Shown one piece after another: positions 8,760-19,694 of a stretch of DNA of 64,000 nucleotides (positions are counted from its first letter, which is position 1; every line of letters begins with the position of its first letter). The stretch is from Pseudomonadota bacterium (lineage in GTDB: Bacteria; Pseudomonadota; Alphaproteobacteria; Rhizobiales; Tepidamorphaceae): the NCBI GenBank assembly GCA_023458595.1, contig JAEWYT010000089.1:3564-67563 (forward strand). Direction: 5' to 3'. The position numbers and the translations under genes are program-made. The notes beneath the pieces are model-generated. The model did not search any database. It worked only from the letters and a program-made list of their open reading frames with translations, and was not told the origin of the DNA.

Positions 8760-10143
8760 ATTCCGCGAGCCGCTTCATCGGAACGTCGACGTCGAGCAGC
8801 ACGACGCCGGTATCCTCGTCCTGGTGCCGGCCGGTGACCGTGCAGCGCTCGTAGATCCAGTTCATGCCGGCCCCGTCGGCGGGATCGAGCGCCACCGAGC
8901 GGTGCGCCATCTCGCCCTTGAGCCGGGTCTCGATCGCGGCGAGCAGGGCATCGACGCCCTCCCCCGTGGTCGCCGATATCGGGATCGGCCGCTCGTCTTC
9001 GGGATGGCGCTGCGCCGCGCCTTTCAGGCTCTCGCGCTCGTCCGCGCCCAGAAGATCGATCTTGTTCCAGACCTCGATGAAATGGCGCCGGTCCTCGATG
9101 TCGACCCCGAGCGAGGAGAGGACCGCGGCGACGTCGGCCGCCTGCGCCTCGGTGTCGGGATGCGAGACGTCGCGCACGTGCATGACGAGGTCGGCCTCGG
9201 TCACCTCCTCGAGCGTCGCCCGGAACGCGGCGACGAGATCGGTCGGGATGTCCGAGATGAAGCCGACCGTATCGGACAGGATCACCATGTGTCCGTCCGG
9301 CAGCTTCAGGCCGCGCAGCGTCGGGTCGAGGGTCGCGAACAGAAGATCCTCGGCGAGCACCTCGGAACGGGTCAACCGATTGAAAAGCGTGGACTTTCCG
9401 GCATTCGTATAGCCGACGATGGCGATGATCGGATAAGGCACCCGCCGGCGGGTCTCCCGGTGCAGCGCCCGGGTGCGCCGCACCGACTCGAGCTCCTTCT
9501 CGATGCGCGCGATGCGCTCCTGGATGATCCGGCGGTCCGTCTCGATCTGCGTTTCGCCCGGGCCGCCGAGGAAGCCGAAGCCGCCCCGCTGGCGCTCGAG
9601 ATGCGTCCACGAGCGAACGAGGCGGCTCTTCTGCCAGGTCAGATGGGCGAGTTCCACCTGCAGCCGCCCCTCCCGCGTCCGCGCCCGCGCCCCGAAGATC
9701 TCCAGGATCAGTCCGGTCCGGTCCAGGACCTTGGTATCCCAGGCCTTTTCGAGATTGCGCTGCTGCGCCGGCGTCAGCGCGGTGTCGATGACGACGAGAT
9801 CGACGAGCTCGCCGCGCACGACCGCCGCCACCTCCTCGACCTTGCCCGTGCCGATGAGCGTCGCAGGTCGCGGCGCCGCCACGCGGACGATGCCTTTGCC
9901 GACGACGTCGAGGTCGATCGCGAGCGCAAGGCCCACGGCTTCCTCCAGCCGGGCCTCCGCGCTGCGGGCCGTCAGGGGTTTTCCGCCGGCGCGCGCATCC
10001 TCGCGCCCCTTCCGCTCCACCGATTCGAGGATCGGAACGAGGACGTAGGCCCGCGTCGGCTCGACGGCGGTGCTGTGCCCGGAGGCCTGCGCGCTATCGC
10101 GCCCGGTTTCCCGGCCGTGCCGTGCGGGATCGACCGGCTTCAA
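8722..10143 (-). CDS. hflX: GTPase HflX
   Basis: The 473-residue ribosome-associated GTPase helps split or rescue stalled ribosomes. An N-terminal HflX nucleotide-binding-like domain is followed by a coiled, arginine-rich linker and a GGPGE motif, then a G domain with G1 GYTNAGKST near residue 250, G3 DTVGF and G4 NKID. It begins with TTG immediately after the hfq stop (TGATTG on the coding strand), preceded by a GGAGG four bases upstream, so translation is probably coupled to hfq. The hfq-hflX pairing is classical. The last 38 bases overlap the convergent mazG gene. Confidence 0.95.
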   Translation of the reverse strand: MKPVDPARHGRETGRDSAQASGHSTAVEPTRAYVLVPILESVERKGREDARAGGKPLTARSAEARLEEAVGLALAIDLDVVGKGIVRVAAPRPATLIGTGKVEEVAAVVRGELVDLVVIDTALTPAQQRNLEKAWDTKVLDRTGLILEIFGARARTREGRLQVELAHLTWQKSRLVRSWTHLERQRGGFGFLGGPGETQIETDRRIIQERIARIEKELESVRRTRALHRETRRRVPYPIIAIVGYTNAGKSTLFNRLTRSEVLAEDLLFATLDPTLRGLKLPDGHMVILSDTVGFISDIPTDLVAAFRATLEEVTEADLVMHVRDVSHPDTEAQAADVAAVLSSLGVDIEDRRHFIEVWNKIDLLGADERESLKGAAQRHPEDERPIPISATTGEGVDALLAAIETRLKGEMAHRSVALDPADGAGMNWIYERCTVTGRHQDEDTGVVLLDVDVPMKRLAEFNRRFSKELRPG

Positions 10144-10401
10144 TCAGCCTCCGGCCGCCGCGCTTTCCTCGGCCGGCTCGAACAGCTGGATCGGCGCATT
10201 CGGCATGACCGTGGAGATAGCGTGCTTGTAGACGAGCTGGGAGTGACCGTCGCGCCGCAGCAACACGCAGAAATTGTCGAACCAGGTGACAACCCCCTGT
10301 AGCTTGACCCCGTTGACGAGGAAAATCGTGAGAGGCGTCTTGTTCTTGCGTACGTAGTTTAGGAACGTGTCCTGTAGGTTTTGATTTCGTTCCGCCGCCA
10401 T
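10144..10401 (-). CDS. hfq: RNA chaperone Hfq
   Basis: The 85-residue protein is the Sm-like hexameric RNA chaperone that pairs small RNAs with mRNAs. The Sm1 segment NLQDTFLNYVRKNKTPLTIF begins near residue 8 and the Sm2 motif appears as VYKHAIST near residues 57-64. A short Ala/Glu-rich tail follows. The start is supported by GAGG and AAGGA just upstream. It is cotranscribed with hflX downstream, and the 152-base gap to the upstream dat gene leaves room for its own promoter. Confidence 0.98.
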   Translation of the reverse strand: MAAERNQNLQDTFLNYVRKNKTPLTIFLVNGVKLQGVVTWFDNFCVLLRRDGHSQLVYKHAISTVMPNAPIQLFEPAEESAAAGG

Positions 10402-10553
10402 TCCTTTACCTCTTGCCCCGCCATGTCTTCACCGGCGGGTCCTTTCACATCCAACCCAAAGGGGTCGGCAAACCGGAAATCGGTCCCGGCACCAATTAGA
10501 TGGCAACTCGCACCGCCGGGGCAAGGTTCGATTTTGCACTGCACTGTTCCTTT

Positions 10554-11414
10554 TTACTGTGCAATCTCCGCTTGTGTATAGAACAGTTCGCGCAATTTGG
10601 TTGCGATCGATCCCGGCTTTCCGTTGCCGATGACGGCATCGTCGATCTTCACGACCGGCATCACCAGCTTCGTGGCCGAGGTGACGAACGCCTCGCGCGC
10701 CGTCTTCGCCTCCTCGACCGTGAACGGTCGCTCGACGATCTCGACGCCCTCGTCCCTGGCGACGTCGACGACGACCGTCCGGGTGATTCCCCTCAGGATT
10801 CCGGATTCCGCCGGCCGCGTGATCAGCCGCCCGTCCTTGTCGACGATCCACGCGTTCGTCGCCGAGCCTTCGGTCACGTTGCCGTCCTTGTCGACGAACC
10901 ACGCCTCCTGCGCCCCGGCCTCCTCGGCGGCCTGCCGGGCGAGCACGTTCGGCAGAAGGCCGACGGTCTTGATATCGACGCGCTCCCAGCGGTTTTCCGG
11001 AACCGTGATGACGCCGATGCCGTTTTCGGCGGATTTTTCGCCTTTTCTCGGGTCGAGAGATCGCGCGGTCACCACCACCGCCGGCTTCACGTCGCCCTTC
11101 GGGAACGGATGGTCGCGCCGCGCGACGCCGCGCGTGACCTGCAGATAGACGAGGCCGTTGCGCACCCGGTTGCGACGCACCGTCTCGCGCAGCACGTGGC
11201 CGAACGCCTTCGCCGACATCGGCTCGCGGATGCGCAATTCCCTCAGCGAGCGGGCAAGCCGGGCCATGTGCCGCGTCTCGTCGACGAGATGGCCGTCATG
11301 CACCTCGCACACTTCGTAGACGCCGTCGCTGAACTGGTAGCCGCGATCCTCGACATGCACCCGGGCGTCCGCGTGCGGGAGATACTGGCCGTTGACGTAG
11401 GCTATGCGCGACAT
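10554..11414 (-). CDS. dat: D-amino-acid transaminase (fold type IV PLP enzyme)
   Basis: The 286-residue class IV aminotransferase interconverts D-alanine and alpha-keto acids such as 2-oxoglutarate, feeding D-amino acids to cell-wall synthesis. The N-terminus MSRIAYVNGQYLP and the segment HVEDRGYQFSDGVYEV near residues 20-35 are typical of D-AAT. The PLP lysine lies in DIKTVGLLPNVLA near residues 145-157, followed by EGSATN. Branched-chain aminotransferase is the main alternative, but the short length and N-terminal motif favour D-AAT. The dat-hfq-hflX order is common in Hyphomicrobiales. Confidence 0.88.
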   Translation of the reverse strand: MSRIAYVNGQYLPHADARVHVEDRGYQFSDGVYEVCEVHDGHLVDETRHMARLARSLRELRIREPMSAKAFGHVLRETVRRNRVRNGLVYLQVTRGVARRDHPFPKGDVKPAVVVTARSLDPRKGEKSAENGIGVITVPENRWERVDIKTVGLLPNVLARQAAEEAGAQEAWFVDKDGNVTEGSATNAWIVDKDGRLITRPAESGILRGITRTVVVDVARDEGVEIVERPFTVEEAKTAREAFVTSATKLVMPVVKIDDAVIGNGKPGSIATKLRELFYTQAEIAQ

Positions 11415-11487
11415 GGTCGAAGCTTCTCTGAGTCGTTCTGTTGAAGATTTTTGCCAGAATGGAACGCTATTCGAGGCGAAACAAGGG

Positions 11488-12939
11488 TCATCCGCGCCGC
11501 ACCAGATACACGACGAGGCCGAGCGCCGCGACGACTTCCAGCCGCCCGAGGATCATGCCCCCGCAAAGCGCGAGCCTGGCGCCCGTGCCCATCCGCGAAT
11601 AGGACGGCCAGTCGGTGCCGACGGCCCAGTCGCTCGCATAGACCGGTCCGGCGTTCGAGATCGCCGAAAGGGCGGCGATGACCGCACCCTCGTAAGGGAT
11701 TCCACCGCTGGCGAGGATCAGCGACAGCGCGGCCGCGGCGAACACGAAGGCGAGAAAGCCCGTCCAGATCGCCTTCATCACCTGGATGTCGTAGGGCTGG
11801 CCGCCGAGCTTCGAGGGCCGAATGCCGTGCGGATAGACGAGCCGCCTGAGCTCGCGGCCCGCCTGGACCAGCATCGCGCCGATGCGGAAAAGCTTGATCC
11901 CGCCGGCCGTCGAGAAGCTCGCCGCCCCCACGGCGAGGAGGATCGCGGCGAGCGCTACCGGAAAGATCTCGAAGCTGGCGTAGCGCACCTCGTAGCCCGT
12001 CGTGGTGATGAGCGACGTCGCCGTGAACACGCCGTCCCGGATCGCGAGCAACGGCCCCTGCCCCGCGGCGCGGAAGAAGGCGAGCCCGGCGGCGAGCCCG
12101 ATGCCGAGGCAGAGCCCGACCGTCCACAGGCTTTCGCGGTGCGACATGCGCCGCACCCGGCGCAGCTGCATGAGGTCGCGCTGCCAGAGGACGTTTGTCG
12201 CGCCGTAGATCATCGCCACGGCGAGGACGGCGATGCCGACGTCCGGCACGTATTCTCCGACGGGAGCCGAGCGCGGCGAGAATCCGCCCGTCGACACCGC
12301 ACTGAACGCGAGGCAGAGCGACTCGAACGCATCGAGTTCGGTCGCCGCCAGCAGCAGGAACGTGATCGCCGTGGCGGCCAGGTAGATCGGAAAGACGTCG
12401 CGGACGAGCAGCGCCAGGCGGCGCCGCTCGGGCAGCCCGCCGTGCTCCACCATGCGCGAATGGGTCTCGGGCAATCCGCCGACCCCGGAGGGCGCCAGCG
12501 CCAGCACCACGACGAGAAGCGTCAGCCCGCCGCCGAACCACTGCATCAGGGCGAGCCACAGGACGACGCTGCGCGGCAGTTCCTCCGGCGGCGGCAGGAC
12601 GGTCGCGCCGGTCGTCGTCAGGCCGGAAACGGCCTCGAAATAGGCGTCGAACGCGGAAAGGCCGTCGATGGTCATCATCAGCGGCACGGCGGAGACGAGC
12701 GGTAGCAGCAGCCACACCAGCGTCGCGAGCAGGTAGCGTTGCGCCGGCCGCAGGCGCCTCTCGCGTCCGCGCAGGCTGAGCATCATCGCGCCGGCGACGA
12801 AGATCCACAGCGCCGAGCTGATCAGGAAATCGATGCCGAAGCGCTCCTCGCCGATCCCGATCGCCACGATGGCGGGCAGCAGCAGGGAGAGCGCGAAAGC
12901 GGCGAGAAAGTAGGCGAATATGTAGATGACGGGGATCAT
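11488..12939 (-). CDS. trkH: Potassium uptake transporter, TrkH family
   Basis: The 483-residue integral membrane protein is the potassium-translocating subunit of the Trk system. Multiple hydrophobic spans fill the sequence, including the first near residues 5-28, and glycine-rich pore-loop segments such as TTTGATV, STGGFS, TTTGYE and SNAGP mark the four repeats of the selectivity filter. Length matches the family. It starts 15 bases after trkA on the same strand, and TrkA is its cytoplasmic gating partner. A dat gene follows after 73 bases. Confidence 0.95.
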   Translation of the reverse strand: MIPVIYIFAYFLAAFALSLLLPAIVAIGIGEERFGIDFLISSALWIFVAGAMMLSLRGRERRLRPAQRYLLATLVWLLLPLVSAVPLMMTIDGLSAFDAYFEAVSGLTTTGATVLPPPEELPRSVVLWLALMQWFGGGLTLLVVVLALAPSGVGGLPETHSRMVEHGGLPERRRLALLVRDVFPIYLAATAITFLLLAATELDAFESLCLAFSAVSTGGFSPRSAPVGEYVPDVGIAVLAVAMIYGATNVLWQRDLMQLRRVRRMSHRESLWTVGLCLGIGLAAGLAFFRAAGQGPLLAIRDGVFTATSLITTTGYEVRYASFEIFPVALAAILLAVGAASFSTAGGIKLFRIGAMLVQAGRELRRLVYPHGIRPSKLGGQPYDIQVMKAIWTGFLAFVFAAAALSLILASGGIPYEGAVIAALSAISNAGPVYASDWAVGTDWPSYSRMGTGARLALCGGMILGRLEVVAALGLVVYLVRRG

Positions 12940-12954
12940 CGACCCGCGACCGGC

Positions 12955-14331
12955 TCAGAAGAACTCGAGGCTGACCCGGAACATCTGCTCGACCTTGCGC
13001 ACCTGGTCCGCCATCGCCGCCATGACGATGCGGTCGTGCGGCTGGATCGCGGTGTCGCCGCGCGGGATGATGACGTTGCCGCCGCGATAGATGGCGCCGA
13101 TCCGGACCCCCTCGAAGAGATCGAGCTCGCGCAAGGGCTTGCCGACCAGCGGCGAGGTCTCCAGCGCCTCCGCCTCGATGATCTCGGCGGCCCCGTCCTG
13201 GATCGAGTGGACGCCGCGGATGCGGCCGCGCCGTACGTGCTGCAGCACCTTGGACACCGTGATCTGGCGCGGATTGACGTAGGCCGAGATGCCGAGCGAG
13301 CGGGTGAGGTCGGGATAGCCGCGATTGTTGATGAGGCAGAGGCTGCGCGCCGCGCCGAGCTTCTGGCCCATGACGCAGGCCAGGATGTTGACCTCGTCGG
13401 AGTTGGTCAGCGCCACGATCGTGTCGGCGTCGGCGACGTCGGCCTCGCGCAGCAGGTCCTCGTCGAGCGCGCTGCCGTGCAGGATGACGGTGCGGCGCAG
13501 TTCGTCGGCCACCTCGATCGCGCGCTTGCGCGAGGATTCGACGACCTTGACCCGGGCGCTGCGCTGCCGCGCCTCGATCTCGCGGGCGACATAGAAGCCG
13601 ATATTGCCGCCGCCGACGATGACGACGCGCGAGGCGGCCGCCTCCTCGTGGCCGAAGATGCCGAGGGTGCGCCGCACCTGGTCGCGCTCGGCGGCGAAAT
13701 AGGCGACGTCGCCGACGAGCATCGTGTCGCCGGAATCGGGAACGAAGAACCGCTCGCCGCGCTGGATGCCGATCACCAGCGCCTTGAGGTCCGGGAACAG
13801 CTCGGTGAGCTGGCGCAGCGGCGTGTCGACGATCGGGCAGTTCTCGTCGCAGTAGACGCCGGCGACCACGACCATGCCGTCCGCGAAGGTGACGGTGTCG
13901 GTGGCCCCGGGCAGCGCGAGGCGCCTCAGCACCATCTCGCCGACCTCGACCTCCGGCGAGATGATCACGTCTATCGGCAGGTGCTCGCGCAGGAACAGGT
14001 CGCGCCAGTGCGGCGCGAGATAGCTCTGCGCGCGGATGCGGGCGACCTTGGTCGGCACGTTGAACAGCGAATGCGCGACCTGGCAGGCGATCATGTTGAC
14101 TTCGTCGTGCAGCGTCACGGCGATCAGCATGTCCGCCTGCTCCGCCCCGGCCTGGGCCAGCGTGTCGGGGTGGGCGCCGTGGCCGACGAAGCCGCGCACG
14201 TCGAGCGTCTCGGTGATCGACTGGATCAGTTCCGGCGCGCGGTCGATGATGCTGACGTCGTTGCCCTCGACGGCGAGCTTCTCGGCGATGCCGAAGCCCA
14301 CCTGGCCTGCCCCGCAGATCACGACCTTCAT
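12955..14331 (-). CDS. trkA: Trk system potassium transporter subunit TrkA
   Basis: The 458-residue cytoplasmic protein gates the TrkH channel in response to NAD(H) and ATP. It has two RCK/TrkA_N-TrkA_C units. The first Rossmann motif, CGAGQVGFGIAEKL, starts at residue 5, and the second, GGGNIGFYVAREIE, lies near residues 237-250. ATG 14331 gives MKVVICGAG, the standard start; the frame can be extended 9 codons upstream but without support. It lies downstream of ntrX, the usual alphaproteobacterial arrangement, and upstream of trkH. Confidence 0.96.
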   Translation of the reverse strand: MKVVICGAGQVGFGIAEKLAVEGNDVSIIDRAPELIQSITETLDVRGFVGHGAHPDTLAQAGAEQADMLIAVTLHDEVNMIACQVAHSLFNVPTKVARIRAQSYLAPHWRDLFLREHLPIDVIISPEVEVGEMVLRRLALPGATDTVTFADGMVVVAGVYCDENCPIVDTPLRQLTELFPDLKALVIGIQRGERFFVPDSGDTMLVGDVAYFAAERDQVRRTLGIFGHEEAAASRVVIVGGGNIGFYVAREIEARQRSARVKVVESSRKRAIEVADELRRTVILHGSALDEDLLREADVADADTIVALTNSDEVNILACVMGQKLGAARSLCLINNRGYPDLTRSLGISAYVNPRQITVSKVLQHVRRGRIRGVHSIQDGAAEIIEAEALETSPLVGKPLRELDLFEGVRIGAIYRGGNVIIPRGDTAIQPHDRIVMAAMADQVRKVEQMFRVSLEFF

Positions 14332-14450
14332 GGATATCGTCCCCGAATTGTGGCGCAACCGCCCGCCCGGCCGCCGGTCCCCCGCCGGTCCGCTGCCGCG
14401 GGCCCCGCTTCATAGCGCGTTTTGGAGTGTGAGCCTACGCCCCGGCGGTC

Positions 14451-15815
14451 TCAGCCGACGCCGAGGGTCTTCAGCTTGCGATGCAACGCCGAGCGCTCCA
14501 TGCCGACGAACTCGGCCGTGCGCGAGATGTTGCCCCCGAAGCGGTTGATCTGGGCGATCAGGTACTCCCGTTCGAAGATCTCGCGGGCGTCGCGCAGCGG
14601 CAGCGCCAGCATCTCCTCGGCGCGGCTGTTGCCCGGCGCCGGCGGCAGCGACGCGCCGACCTCGGCGGGCAGCAGATCGGCGGTGATGACCGCCTCCGGA
14701 TCGCCGCCGGTCAGGATCATCAGCCGCTCGACGTTGTTGCGCAGCTGGCGGACGTTGCCCGGCCAGTCGTGCGACTGCAGGACGGCCATGGCATCGGCGC
14801 CGATGCGCCGGATCGGCAGGCCGGACGTGCCCGAAATCTGCTTCATGAAGTGGTCGACGAGCTCGGGAATGTCCTCGCGGCGCTCGGCGAGCGCGGGCAC
14901 GCGCACCGGCACCACGCCCAGCCGGTGGAACAGGTCCTCGCGGAACCGGCCCTCCTGCACCTCCTGCTCGAGATCGCGGCTCGTCGAGGAGATGATCCGC
15001 ACGTCGACGAAGACGCGGGCCGAGCCGCCGACCCGCTGGAAGTTCTGGTCGACGAGGACGCGCAGGATGCGGTTCTGCGTCTCGCGCGGCATGTCGGCGA
15101 CCTCGTCGATGAACAGGGTGCCGCCGTGCGCCTCCTCGAGCGCGCCGATCAAGCGGCGGCCGTCTGCGGTCTCCGTGCCGAACAGGGCGACTTCCATGTT
15201 CTCCGGCGTGATCGTCGCCGCGTTGATGACGACGAAGGGCCCGGAGGAGCGGCCGGACTGCCCGTGCAGCGTGCGCGCGGTGAGCTCCTTGCCCGCACCC
15301 GAGGCGCCCGAGATCAGCACGCGGCTGTTGGTCGGCGCGATGCGGTCGATGACGTTGCGCAGCTGGTTGACCGCGCTCGACCTGCCGACGATGCGGCTCG
15401 TGTCGCCGGCCCGGTGCTTCAGGTCCTTGACCTCGCGCCTGAGCTGCGAGGTCTCCAGCGCCCGCGTCGCGACCAGCACCAGCCGGTCGGCCTTGAACGG
15501 CTTCTCGATGTAGTCGTAGGCGCCCAGCTTGATCGCCGAGACCGCCGTCTCGATGTTGCCGTGACCGCTGATCATGACGACCGGCAGGTCCGGATGGTCC
15601 TTCTTGATCACCTCGAGCAGCTCCAGCCCGTCGAGGCGGCTTCCCTGCAGCCAGATGTCCAGGAAGATGAGCGACGGCCGGCGCGACTCGATCTCCGACA
15701 GGGCCTCGTCGCTGTTGCGGGCGGAGCGGGCGTTGAATCCCTCGTCCTCCAGGATGCCCGCGACGAGATCGCGGATATCGGCTTCGTCGTCGACGATCAG
15801 GATGTCTTTGGCCAT
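14451..15815 (-). CDS. ntrX: Nitrogen assimilation response regulator NtrX
   Basis: The 454-residue protein is the partner of the NtrY sensor kinase. The receiver domain has the phospho-acceptor Asp53 (FLDIWLQ) and an acidic pocket at residues 9-10. The AAA+ module has a Walker A GASGAGKE and a Walker B ending in FIDEVADMP. The C-terminus carries a Fis-type helix-turn-helix. The GAFTGA loop that contacts sigma-54 is missing: the equivalent segment reads ETADGRRLIGALEEA. The protein is therefore probably a DNA-binding regulator that does not remodel sigma-54. It starts 23 bases after ntrY. Confidence 0.94.
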   Translation of the reverse strand: MAKDILIVDDEADIRDLVAGILEDEGFNARSARNSDEALSEIESRRPSLIFLDIWLQGSRLDGLELLEVIKKDHPDLPVVMISGHGNIETAVSAIKLGAYDYIEKPFKADRLVLVATRALETSQLRREVKDLKHRAGDTSRIVGRSSAVNQLRNVIDRIAPTNSRVLISGASGAGKELTARTLHGQSGRSSGPFVVINAATITPENMEVALFGTETADGRRLIGALEEAHGGTLFIDEVADMPRETQNRILRVLVDQNFQRVGGSARVFVDVRIISSTSRDLEQEVQEGRFREDLFHRLGVVPVRVPALAERREDIPELVDHFMKQISGTSGLPIRRIGADAMAVLQSHDWPGNVRQLRNNVERLMILTGGDPEAVITADLLPAEVGASLPPAPGNSRAEEMLALPLRDAREIFEREYLIAQINRFGGNISRTAEFVGMERSALHRKLKTLGVG

Positions 15816-15838
15816 TCAACGTTGCTCCACTGAAGCAG

Positions 15839-18112
15839 TCACGACACGGCCGCGTCGACCGCGCGCACCAGGTCGTCCGTATCCGCTTTGCCGACGCCGC
15901 CGACGGGGAAGGTCAGCCTCACCCAGGCGCCGCGTCCGCCCTCTGCCACCGCGGGCGAATCGGCCAGTTCGACCCGCCCGCCGTGCTCTTCCATGATACG
16001 GCTGACGATGGCCAGTCCGAGGCCGGTGCCCTTCTCGCGGGTCGTCATGTAGGGCTCGAGCAGCCTGTGCCGGTTCTCGCTCGGCAGGCCGATGCCGTTG
16101 TCGACGGCGTCTATCGTCACCCAGCCGCCCGCCGCGCCGACCGTGACCGCGACCCGGCCGCGCTCGCCCGTCTTCGCCAGGTCCACCGCCGAGATCGCCT
16201 CGATGGCGTTCTTGATGACGTTGGTGACGGCCTGGGAGATCAGGCGCCTGTCGAAAGGCGCGGTGACCGGCTCGTCGGGAAGCGTCAGCTCGACGTCGAT
16301 GTCCGGGTTGCCCACCCGCATGAGGAACACCGCCTGCTTGACCGTCTCGACGATGTCGGCCCGTTCGATGACCGGCTTCGGCATCCTCGCGAAGGAGGAG
16401 AACTCGTCGACCATGCGGCCGATATCGCCGACCTGGCGGATGATCGTGTCGGTGCACTGGTCGAAGATCTCGCGATCGTCGGTGATCGCCTTGCCGTACT
16501 TGCGCTTGAGCCGTTCGGCGGAGAGCTGGATCGGCGTCAGCGGATTCTTGATCTCGTGGGCGATGCGCCGGGCGACGTCCGCCCAGGCGGAGGTGCGCTG
16601 CGCGGTCACCAGCTCGGTGATGTCGTCGAGCGTGACAACGAAGCCCCGGTTGCCGGTCGCCGTCACCTCCGTGGCGACCCGGACGGCGATCGTGCGGTCG
16701 CGCCCTCCCCTGCGGATCGCGATCTGGTCCTGTATCAGCCGCGAGGGCTGGTGACGCGCCTGGTCGATGCACGGCAGCAGTTCGGGGAGCTGATCGGTGA
16801 GGAAGCTGCCGAGCAGCTTCTCCTGCGACGTCCCGAGCAGGACCGCCGCCGACCGGTTGGCGAGCGAAACCGCCCCCGAATCGTCCACCCCGAGCACGCC
16901 CGCCGGAACGCCGGCCAGCACCGTCTCGATGAACCGGCGGCGCTCGTCCAGCTCCCCGTTGGCCTCCAGCAGCTCGTCGCGCTGCGAGCGCAGCTGCGTC
17001 GTCATCTTGTTGAAGGTCGAGCCGAGATTGGCCAGATCCGCTTCCTCGTTCTGGATCGGCACCTGGACGTAGAGATTGCCCTGCGCGACCTGGTCGGCCG
17101 CCCCGATCAGTCGGCGGATCGGCGAGACGAGCCGGTTGGCGAAGCCGATGCCGACCCAGACGGCGGCGAGCAGCAGGATGAAGGCGAAGCCGACATACAT
17201 CAGCCCGAAGGCGATCTGCACGCCGAACCGGCGTCGCTCGAAGCTCGAGAACTCGGCGACGTTCGCCTGGGCGAGGCGCAGGTAGTTGATCACCAGCGGA
17301 TCGACCGACCGGGCGACATACAGGTAGACGTTGTCGAAATTGTCGAGCTTCTTGACCGCGCCGACCTGGCTGGACACGCCCGGCGCGATGACGATGACCT
17401 CGCCGTTCTTCGCCTGCTCGATGGCATTCTGCGGCGGCATCAGGAACTCGCGCTGGAGCTCGACATCGGCGCGCAGCAGCACCTTGAGATTCTCGTCCAG
17501 CAGATACGCTCCCGGCAGCGAGCGGATCGCGGCCTGGGCGTTGAAGAACTTCTGGAACTTCTCGGGATCGTCCCGGAACATCGTTTCGGCGTGCTCCAGG
17601 TCGTTCGCCATCGCCAGGATGTCGGCACGGATGACCTGGCCGTGCTCGCGCAGATAGGCGTCGGCGACGGACAGGGACGTCTGCATGATCGCCTTGGTGC
17701 GCTCGGAGAACCACGTGTCCAGGCCGCGGCTGAGCGTCACGCTGGCGATGATCGCGACGATCACCGCGGGAACGACGGCGATGACCGCGAACAGGCTCAG
17801 GATGCGCAGGTGCAGCCGGGCGCCGGCGATGCCGCGCCGGCGTGCGAGCCAGAGCCGGACGATCTCCACGGTGACGATCGCGCCGAGGCCCGCGACGATG
17901 ATCAGGTTCACGATCAGCGCGACGGCGACGACGTTTTCATCCGGCTCGATCGGCGTCAGCCCGGTCAGGACGGCGAACGTGCCCGTCCCGGATGCCAGCG
18001 ACAGGGCGACCAGCAACGCTCCGACGATGCGCAGGGACTTGCTGCGTCGCGTCGAAAATGCCGGAACTGCCGGCTGTCGCTCTTCGGCAATCGTCACTGA
18101 CTGAAAATCCAT
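15839..18112 (-). CDS. ntrY: Sensor histidine kinase NtrY
   Basis: The 757-residue membrane kinase phosphorylates NtrX and links nitrogen or redox status to transcription. Three hydrophobic segments occur near residues 23-45, 52-78 and 90-115, a periplasmic region follows, and a fourth span lies near residues 285-310 before a HAMP domain. A PAS-like domain precedes the histidine box AHEIKNPLTP with His519, and the ATPase part has the N box NVIKNAIEA and G boxes DNGIGLP and GTGLGLAI. ATG 18112 (MDFQSVTIAEE) is preferred over the in-frame TTG at 18208, although no strong ribosome-binding site precedes it. ntrC ends 136 bases upstream. Confidence 0.95.
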   Translation of the reverse strand: MDFQSVTIAEERQPAVPAFSTRRSKSLRIVGALLVALSLASGTGTFAVLTGLTPIEPDENVVAVALIVNLIIVAGLGAIVTVEIVRLWLARRRGIAGARLHLRILSLFAVIAVVPAVIVAIIASVTLSRGLDTWFSERTKAIMQTSLSVADAYLREHGQVIRADILAMANDLEHAETMFRDDPEKFQKFFNAQAAIRSLPGAYLLDENLKVLLRADVELQREFLMPPQNAIEQAKNGEVIVIAPGVSSQVGAVKKLDNFDNVYLYVARSVDPLVINYLRLAQANVAEFSSFERRRFGVQIAFGLMYVGFAFILLLAAVWVGIGFANRLVSPIRRLIGAADQVAQGNLYVQVPIQNEEADLANLGSTFNKMTTQLRSQRDELLEANGELDERRRFIETVLAGVPAGVLGVDDSGAVSLANRSAAVLLGTSQEKLLGSFLTDQLPELLPCIDQARHQPSRLIQDQIAIRRGGRDRTIAVRVATEVTATGNRGFVVTLDDITELVTAQRTSAWADVARRIAHEIKNPLTPIQLSAERLKRKYGKAITDDREIFDQCTDTIIRQVGDIGRMVDEFSSFARMPKPVIERADIVETVKQAVFLMRVGNPDIDVELTLPDEPVTAPFDRRLISQAVTNVIKNAIEAISAVDLAKTGERGRVAVTVGAAGGWVTIDAVDNGIGLPSENRHRLLEPYMTTREKGTGLGLAIVSRIMEEHGGRVELADSPAVAEGGRGAWVRLTFPVGGVGKADTDDLVRAVDAAVS

Positions 18113-18248
18113 CGAGTGTCGGGCCAGCCCCTCGCCGCGCCGCGAGAGATGCGCGGTCGCCGGCCGGCGCCGAATACTGTGCCGCCGACCGATGCAGTTC
18201 AACCACAAATGTTGCAGAAATGAGACAAATCGAGGGCGGCGCGGCAGC

Positions 18249-19688
<1,440 letters not shown>

Positions 19689-19694
19689 GGGGGA

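Noticed and set aside
18113..18208. Longer ntrY starting at TTG 18208
   Set aside because: The extra residues are Arg-rich and unlike NtrY; ATG 18112 gives a plausible N-terminus.
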